NCBI GenBank assembly: GCA_002708825.1
Contig: PAPF01000007.1
Coordinates: 17,571-81,570, forward strand
DNA length: 64,000 nucleotides
Source: Phyllobacteriaceae bacterium
Lineage (GTDB): Bacteria > Pseudomonadota > Alphaproteobacteria > Rhizobiales > Rhizobiaceae
Direction: 5' to 3'
Part shown: positions 59,597 to 64,000 of the stretch, piece by piece
Position numbering within the stretch: the stretch's first letter is position 1
How the letters are laid out: every line of letters starts with the position of its first letter
The notes under the pieces: model-generated
The model's input: only the letters and a program-made list of their open reading frames with translations
What the model was told of the DNA's origin: nothing
Database searches by the model: none
Position numbers and translations under genes: made by a program

Positions 59597-60181
59597 ATGA
59601 CCATGACGACCGAAGACGTGCTTGCCATCTTCCGCGAGGCAGGCGCCGTCCTGGAAGGCCATTTCATCCTCACCTCCGGGCTGCGCAGCCCGGTCTTCCT
59701 GCAGAAGGCCCGCGTCTTCATGCATGCCGGCAAGACCGAGACGCTGTGCCGCGCGCTGGCGGAGAAGATCCGGCAGGCCGTGCCGGGACGCATCGACTAC
59801 GTGGTCGGCCCGGCCATCGGCGGGCTGATCCCGGCCTACGAGACCTCGCGCCACCTCGGCGTTCCGGCCGTCTGGGTGGAGCGGGAGAACGGCGAATTCC
59901 GCCTGCGCCGCTTCGAGATGGAGGAGGGCGCCCGCGTCGTCATCGTCGAGGATATCGTGACCACGGGCCTGTCGATTCGCGAGACGGTGGAGGCAATGCG
60001 CAAGATCGGCGCCGAGGTCGTCGCGGCGGCCTGCATCATCGACCGTTCGGCGGGCAAGTGCGATGTCGGCGTGCCGCTTGTCGCCCTCGCCGAATACGAG
60101 GTGCCGGCCTATCCGGCCGACGCGCTTCCGCCCGAACTTGCCGCAATTCCGCCAGTAAAGCCCGGTAGCCGGAACATCTGA
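59597..60181 (+). CDS. pyrE: Orotate phosphoribosyltransferase
   Basis: The enzyme converts orotate and PRPP to OMP in pyrimidine synthesis. 194 residues with the PRPP loop [20 protein letters not shown], an N-terminal [20 protein letters not shown] and [17 protein letters not shown]. It lies 25 bases after rsh, so it may be co-transcribed. The type (LTSGLRSP, rather than the E. coli pattern) is the usual alphaproteobacterial form. Confidence 0.96.
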   Translation: MTMTTEDVLAIFREAGAVLEGHFILTSGLRSPVFLQKARVFMHAGKTETLCRALAEKIRQAVPGRIDYVVGPAIGGLIPAYETSRHLGVPAVWVERENGEFRLRRFEMEEGARVVIVEDIVTTGLSIRETVEAMRKIGAEVVAAACIIDRSAGKCDVGVPLVALAEYEVPAYPADALPPELAAIPPVKPGSRNI

Positions 60182-60370
60182 AACCCGGGCCGGCAGTGAG
60201 GTTTCGGGGCGGCAGGCTTTTTGCTTGCTCCGGCCGAACCGGAAAGCCTACAAAACGGCATCGGGTTCGGGTTTTCGCGCGGCGGGAAAGCGGCGTCCGA
60301 AAAGAAAGGTTTAACGGTCCGGACCTATGGTCGGACCGGGGTTGGCGTTGTTCGCCGGGGAATTGGGTGA

Positions 60371-60988
60371 ATGTTGTTCAGGCGGCGCAAGAAGGCGGAT
60401 TTACTGGAACGTGCGCGCACGTTTTTCTGGCCCCGCCGGTCGTTCCTGCGCTCGGCCCAGTATTTCATCAAGCGCGTGCTGCGCCTGTCAGCCACGCCCC
60501 ATGCCATCGCGGCCGGCGTCGCGGCCGGCGTGTTCGCCTCCTTCACCCCCTTCCTGGGCTTCCATTTCGTCATCGCGGCGGGCCTCGCCTGGCTGATCTC
60601 GGGCAACCTGCTGGCATCGGCGCTCGGAACGGCGGTCGGCAACCCGCTGACCTTTCCCTTCATCTGGGCGGCCACCTTCAAGATCGGCCAGATCATCACC
60701 GATGGCGGCTTCGGCCAGGTCCACAAGCATATCAACCTGTTCAAGCTGTTCGCCGACCTGGAATTCTCGCAACTCTGGCAGCCGGTTCTCAAGCCCATGG
60801 CCGTTGGCGCCATCCCGCTCGGCATTGCCTTCGCCGCCGGCTTCTATTTCCTGACGCGCTGGTCCGTCGCCGCCTTCCGCGAGCAGCGCCGCAAGCGCCT
60901 GGCCGACCGAGCCCGCAAGCGCGCCGCGCGGATGGCCGCCCGCCATGCCGCAGGCCATCTACCCCCCGACAACGCGGCGCTGGGCTGA
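60371..60988 (+). CDS. DUF2062 domain membrane protein
   Basis: A 205-residue inner-membrane protein: basic N-terminus ([20 protein letters not shown]), then DUF2062 with [38 protein letters not shown] and [19 protein letters not shown], about four helices, and a basic C-terminal tail ([18 protein letters not shown]). The family is without assigned function. Its stop overlaps the acpS start by one base (TGATG), and it belongs to the acpS-lepB-rnc-era run. Confidence 0.9.
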   Translation: MLFRRRKKADLLERARTFFWPRRSFLRSAQYFIKRVLRLSATPHAIAAGVAAGVFASFTPFLGFHFVIAAGLAWLISGNLLASALGTAVGNPLTFPFIWAATFKIGQIITDGGFGQVHKHINLFKLFADLEFSQLWQPVLKPMAVGAIPLGIAFAAGFYFLTRWSVAAFREQRRKRLADRARKRAARMAARHAAGHLPPDNAALG

Positions 60989-61398
60989 TGATCATCGGGA
61001 TCGGATCGGACCTGATCGACATTCGCCGGGTGGAGCGCTCGCTGGAACGCTTCGGCCAGCGCTTCACGGACCGCATCTTCACCGAGGTCGAGCGGGCGAA
61101 GTCCGACCGCCGCAAGGAGCGCGCCGCATCCTATGCCAAGCGGTTTGCCGCCAAGGAAGCCTGCGCCAAGGCGCTCGGCACAGGCCTTTCGGGCGGCGTC
61201 TTCTGGCGCGACATGGGCGTGGTCAACCTGCCGGGTGGCAAGCCGACCATGAACCTGACCAATGGCGCGCTCGCCCGCCTGAATTCAATGGTGCCGGCCG
61301 GTCACAGGCCGGTCATCCACCTGACGATCACGGATGATTTCCCGCTCGCCCAGGCCTTCGTGATCATCGAGGTGCTCCCCGACGCGCTGGAATCGTGA
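60988..61398 (+). CDS. acpS: Holo-[acyl-carrier-protein] synthase
   Basis: Transfers 4'-phosphopantetheine from CoA to acyl carrier protein. 136 residues beginning [20 protein letters not shown] (metal-binding Asp), with [26 protein letters not shown] and the C-terminal [17 protein letters not shown]. Translation is coupled to the DUF2062 gene (TGATG). In-frame codons upstream of 60988 belong to a shadow frame. Confidence 0.96.
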   Translation: MIIGIGSDLIDIRRVERSLERFGQRFTDRIFTEVERAKSDRRKERAASYAKRFAAKEACAKALGTGLSGGVFWRDMGVVNLPGGKPTMNLTNGALARLNSMVPAGHRPVIHLTITDDFPLAQAFVIIEVLPDALES

Positions 61399-61500
61399 CC
61401 ATGCGCGATGCGGGTCCCCGGCTGCGCCGGGGCTGGATGTGCGCCGTTGCAGCCGGCCTTTCGAGCCGCTAAGAGGGACGCCGGACTCAAAGAGGAATAG

Positions 61501-62250
61501 ATGAGCGTGGCTGACAAATCCCAGAAGAAATCCGGTGGTCTCCTCGAGATCGTCAGCGTCATCGTCCAGGCGCTGATCCTGGCCGTCATCATCCGTTCGC
61601 TGTTCTTCCAGCCCTTCTCCATTCCCTCCGGATCGATGCGCCCGACCCTGCTGGAAGGCGACTACCTGTTCGTCAACAAGTGGGCCTATGGTTATTCGCG
61701 CCATTCCTTCCCCTTTTCGCCGGACCTTTTCGAAGGGCGTATCTGGGCTGGCGAGCCGGAGCGCGGCGATGTGGTGGTCTTCAAGTTTCCGCCCGATCCC
61801 TCGCTGGATTACATCAAGCGCGTGATCGGCCTGCCGGGCGACCGCATCCAGATGCGCGACGGTGCGCTCTATATCAACGGCGAGGCGGTCGAGCGCGAAA
61901 AGGTGGCGCAGATAGACAATCCCGACATCACCGAGATGAACCGTCCGGTCGACGTCTGGCGCGAGACCCTGCCCAACGGCGTCAGCTACGATACGCTCGA
62001 CATCACGGCCAATGGCGTTTCCGACATGACCCGCGAGTTCACCGTCCCGGCCGGCCACTATTTCATGATGGGCGACAACCGCGACAATTCCAATGACAGC
62101 CGCATGAGCGTCGGTTTCGTGCCCTACGAGAACCTTGTCGGCAAGGCCACGGTGATCTTCTTCTCCGTCAGCGGCGGTTCAAGTCCGCTGGAAGTCTGGC
62201 GCTGGCCCTCCGACCTGCGCATCGACCGGCTTTTCACCGGCATCAACTGA
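61501..62250 (+). CDS. lepB: Signal peptidase I
   Basis: A membrane protease that cuts signal peptides of exported proteins. 249 residues with one N-terminal membrane helix (about 17-35). The catalytic Ser45 is in FSIPSGSMRPTLLEGDYLFV and the general-base Lys106 in DYIKRVIGLPGDRI; box E is GHYFMMGDNRDNSNDSR. A short AAAGAGGAATAG leader holds the ribosome site. It is followed 16 bases later by rnc. Confidence 0.97.
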   Translation: MSVADKSQKKSGGLLEIVSVIVQALILAVIIRSLFFQPFSIPSGSMRPTLLEGDYLFVNKWAYGYSRHSFPFSPDLFEGRIWAGEPERGDVVVFKFPPDPSLDYIKRVIGLPGDRIQMRDGALYINGEAVEREKVAQIDNPDITEMNRPVDVWRETLPNGVSYDTLDITANGVSDMTREFTVPAGHYFMMGDNRDNSNDSRMSVGFVPYENLVGKATVIFFSVSGGSSPLEVWRWPSDLRIDRLFTGIN

Positions 62251-62266
62251 CCTGGCGGGAGAGCCC

Positions 62267-62977
62267 ATGAGCCGCGCGAAACGGACCGGGGAGGCGCTGG
62301 CGGCCGAGATCGGGCGCCTGACAGGCCACCGGTTCGCCGATCCCGCCCGCCTGGAACGGGCCATGACCCATGCCAGCGCGCGCCGGACCGGGGGTGCCGA
62401 TTATGAACGGCTGGAATTCCTCGGCGACCGGGTGCTGGGCCTGGTGATCGCCGAACTGCTGTTCAGCGCCTTTCCCGCTGCCAACGAGGGCGAACTGTCG
62501 GTGCGCCTGAACCAGCTTGTCAGCGCGGAGACCTGTGCGGCGGTGGCCGAGGAGATCGGCCTGCATGAGTTCATCATCACCGGTGCCGAGATCCGGTCGC
62601 TGGCCGGGCGCAAGCGGCTGAACCTGCGCGCCGACGTCATGGAATCGGTCATCGCCACCATCTATCTCGACGGCGGGCTGGATGCCGCGCGCCCGTTCAT
62701 CCTCAAGCACTGGGGAAGCCGCGCGAAGGCCGAGGGGGCCGGACGGCGCGATCCCAAGACGGCCCTTCAGGAATGGGCGCACCGCCAGGGCGGCCTCGTG
62801 CCGGTCTACGTGGTTGAAAGCCGGGAAGGCCCGGATCATGATCCGGTCTTCGCCGTCAGCGTGACGGTGGGCAAGCGTGCGCCCGAACATGGGGCCGGCC
62901 GCTCCAAGCGGGCCGCGGAACAGGAAGCGGCCACGAAACTCCTCATTCGCGAAGGCGAGTGGGAGGAGGAACAATGA
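62267..62977 (+). CDS. rnc: Ribonuclease III
   Basis: A double-strand-specific RNase for rRNA and mRNA processing. 236 residues: catalytic domain with the signature YERLEFLGDRVLGLVIAELL and a second acidic site ADVMESVIATIYLDGGLDAA, then a C-terminal dsRNA-binding domain (DPKTALQEWAHRQGGLVPVY, SKRAAEQEAATKLL). The start region (MSRAKRTGEALAAEI) follows GGCGGGAGAG. It overlaps era by 4 bases (ATGA). Confidence 0.97.
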   Translation: MSRAKRTGEALAAEIGRLTGHRFADPARLERAMTHASARRTGGADYERLEFLGDRVLGLVIAELLFSAFPAANEGELSVRLNQLVSAETCAAVAEEIGLHEFIITGAEIRSLAGRKRLNLRADVMESVIATIYLDGGLDAARPFILKHWGSRAKAEGAGRRDPKTALQEWAHRQGGLVPVYVVESREGPDHDPVFAVSVTVGKRAPEHGAGRSKRAAEQEAATKLLIREGEWEEEQ

Positions 62978-63903
62978 ACGAAGAAACGTCCGGTCCAGCC
63001 GGGGAAACACGCGAGACCCGCTCCGCCTTTGTCGCGCTCATCGGCGCGCCCAATGCGGGCAAGTCCACGCTTCTGAACCGTCTCGTCGGCGCCAAGGTTT
63101 CCATCGTCACCCACAAGGTGCAGACCACGCGCGCCCTCATACGAGGCGTGGCGATCAGGGATGCAAGCCAGATCGTCTTTGTCGATACGCCGGGCATCTT
63201 CAAGCCGCGCCGCCGCCTCGACCGCGCCATGGTCTCGACCGCATGGTCGGGCGCCCGCGATGCCGATATCGTCTGCTTCCTCATCGATGCAGAACGCGGC
63301 CTGAAGGGCGATGCGCTCGATATCCAGGAAAGCCTGAAGGAGGTGCGCCAGCCCAAGGCGCTGGTCATCAACAAGATCGACACGGTGAAGCGTGACAGCC
63401 TTCTGGCGCTTGCCGCAGCCGCCAACGAGGCGGTCGGCTTTGATGCGACCTTCATGATTTCCGCGCTCAACGGCTCTGGCTGCGACGACCTGATGGCATG
63501 GCTGGCGGGCAAGGCCGCGCCGGGGCCATGGTATTACCCGGAAGACCAGATTTCCGACCTGCCGATGCGCCAGCTTGCCGCCGAGATCACCCGCGAGAAG
63601 CTCTACCTGCGCCTGCACCAGGAACTGCCCTATTCCTCCCATGTGGAGACGGAGCGCTGGCAGGAGCAGAAGAACGGCTCGGTGCGCATCGACCAGGTCA
63701 TCTATGTAGAGCGCGACAGCCAGAAGAAGATCATCCTCGGCCGCAAGGGCGAAACGATCAAGGCCATCGGCCAGGCCGCGCGCGAGGAACTGGCCGGGAT
63801 CCTCGAACAGCCGGTTCACCTTTTCCTGTTCGTCAAGGTGCGGGAAAACTGGGGCGACGATCCCGAACGCTACAGGGAAATGGGACTGGACTTTCCGGGC
63901 TGA
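62974..63903 (+). CDS. era: GTPase Era
   Basis: A GTPase needed for 16S rRNA maturation and 30S assembly. 309 residues: G1 GAPNAGKSTLLNRLVG, G2 region TRALIRG, G3 DTPGIF, G4 NKID, G5 SALNGSG, then a C-terminal KH domain with IILGRKGETIKAIGQAAREE. The ATG at 62974 overlaps the rnc stop and has GGGAGGAGG upstream, so it is preferred to 62959. Confidence 0.97.
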   Translation: MNEETSGPAGETRETRSAFVALIGAPNAGKSTLLNRLVGAKVSIVTHKVQTTRALIRGVAIRDASQIVFVDTPGIFKPRRRLDRAMVSTAWSGARDADIVCFLIDAERGLKGDALDIQESLKEVRQPKALVINKIDTVKRDSLLALAAAANEAVGFDATFMISALNGSGCDDLMAWLAGKAAPGPWYYPEDQISDLPMRQLAAEITREKLYLRLHQELPYSSHVETERWQEQKNGSVRIDQVIYVERDSQKKIILGRKGETIKAIGQAAREELAGILEQPVHLFLFVKVRENWGDDPERYREMGLDFPG

Positions 63904-63940
63904 CGTGTGGAACGTCGGCCGATGGAGTGGAGAGACACAA

Positions 63941-63984
63941 GCAATTTCAGCGAAAGTTGCAGACTTTCGCGCTCGCGAAATTGC
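63941..63984. other. Nested hairpin downstream of era
   Basis: Outer arms GCAATTTC (63941-63948) and GAAATTGC (63977-63984) enclose inner arms GCGAAAGT (63950-63957) and ACTTTCGC (63963-63970) with a 5-base loop. All pair perfectly apart from a bulged linker between the 3' arms. It begins 38 bases after the era stop. No T tract follows, so simple termination is doubtful; it may be an mRNA 3' structure or the leader of the next gene. Confidence 0.5.
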
Positions 63985-64000
63985 GTTGGGGAAAAGCCGG

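Overview
The window is a GC-rich (mid-60s percent by eye) stretch of an alphaproteobacterial chromosome, almost certainly order Hyphomicrobiales (Rhizobiales). The main evidence is gene order. The run ccmF-ccmH / degP / two-component pair / glnE / PAS kinase / pepN, and the run slt / dapA / smpB / rpoZ / rsh / pyrE / acpS / lepB / rnc / era, are typical of rhizobia and their relatives. The Omp2-like porins with the conserved start of mature protein (PEPVEYVRVCDAYGAGF) belong to the same order. I cannot name the genus.

Layout. 0-10.3 kb: end of the cytochrome c maturation operon (ccmF partial, ccmH), an alpha/beta hydrolase-OsmC fusion, the periplasmic protease DegP, a response regulator and histidine kinase, and GlnE. 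10.3-16.2 kb: an EF-hand secreted protein, a PAS histidine kinase and aminopeptidase N. 16.4-26.7 kb: an orphan CoxL-type molybdoenzyme subunit, DMT and MFS transporters, an unrecognised membrane-anchored protein, a family 4 uracil-DNA glycosylase, ETF-ubiquinone oxidoreductase and an EEP-family protein. 26.8-33.4 kb: a DUF922 protein, a 1.2 kb gene-free tract packed with inverted palindromic repeats, AMP nucleosidase, a GYF_2/DUF805 protein, a GST, a DUF2147 protein and a Sel1 protein. 33.4-39.7 kb: a leucine catabolism operon (tetR-ivd-methyltransferase-mccB-mccA) behind a palindromic operator. 39.8-41.9 kb: PfkB and a HisC-like aminotransferase. 42.0-48.2 kb: three paralogous porins, tRNA-Ser(GCU), an exact 100-bp tandem repeat and a tyrosine recombinase. 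48.3-50.1 kb: a small operon of membrane and helix-hairpin-helix proteins. 50.1-64 kb: conserved housekeeping genes up to era.

The most interesting part is the porin locus. Porins 1 and 2 are divergent close paralogs whose 5' ends share an identical 49-bp inverted repeat. It flanks a 1.1-kb segment carrying the promoters, tRNA-Ser and the tandem repeat. A tyrosine recombinase lies between porins 2 and 3. The layout recalls the Brucella omp2a/omp2b pair and could support promoter exchange or gene conversion, which is untested here. Other points of note are the REP/BIME-like array at 27.5-28.3 kb, the methyltransferase translationally coupled into the leucine operon, and candidate catabolic operators upstream of tetR and ETF-QO.
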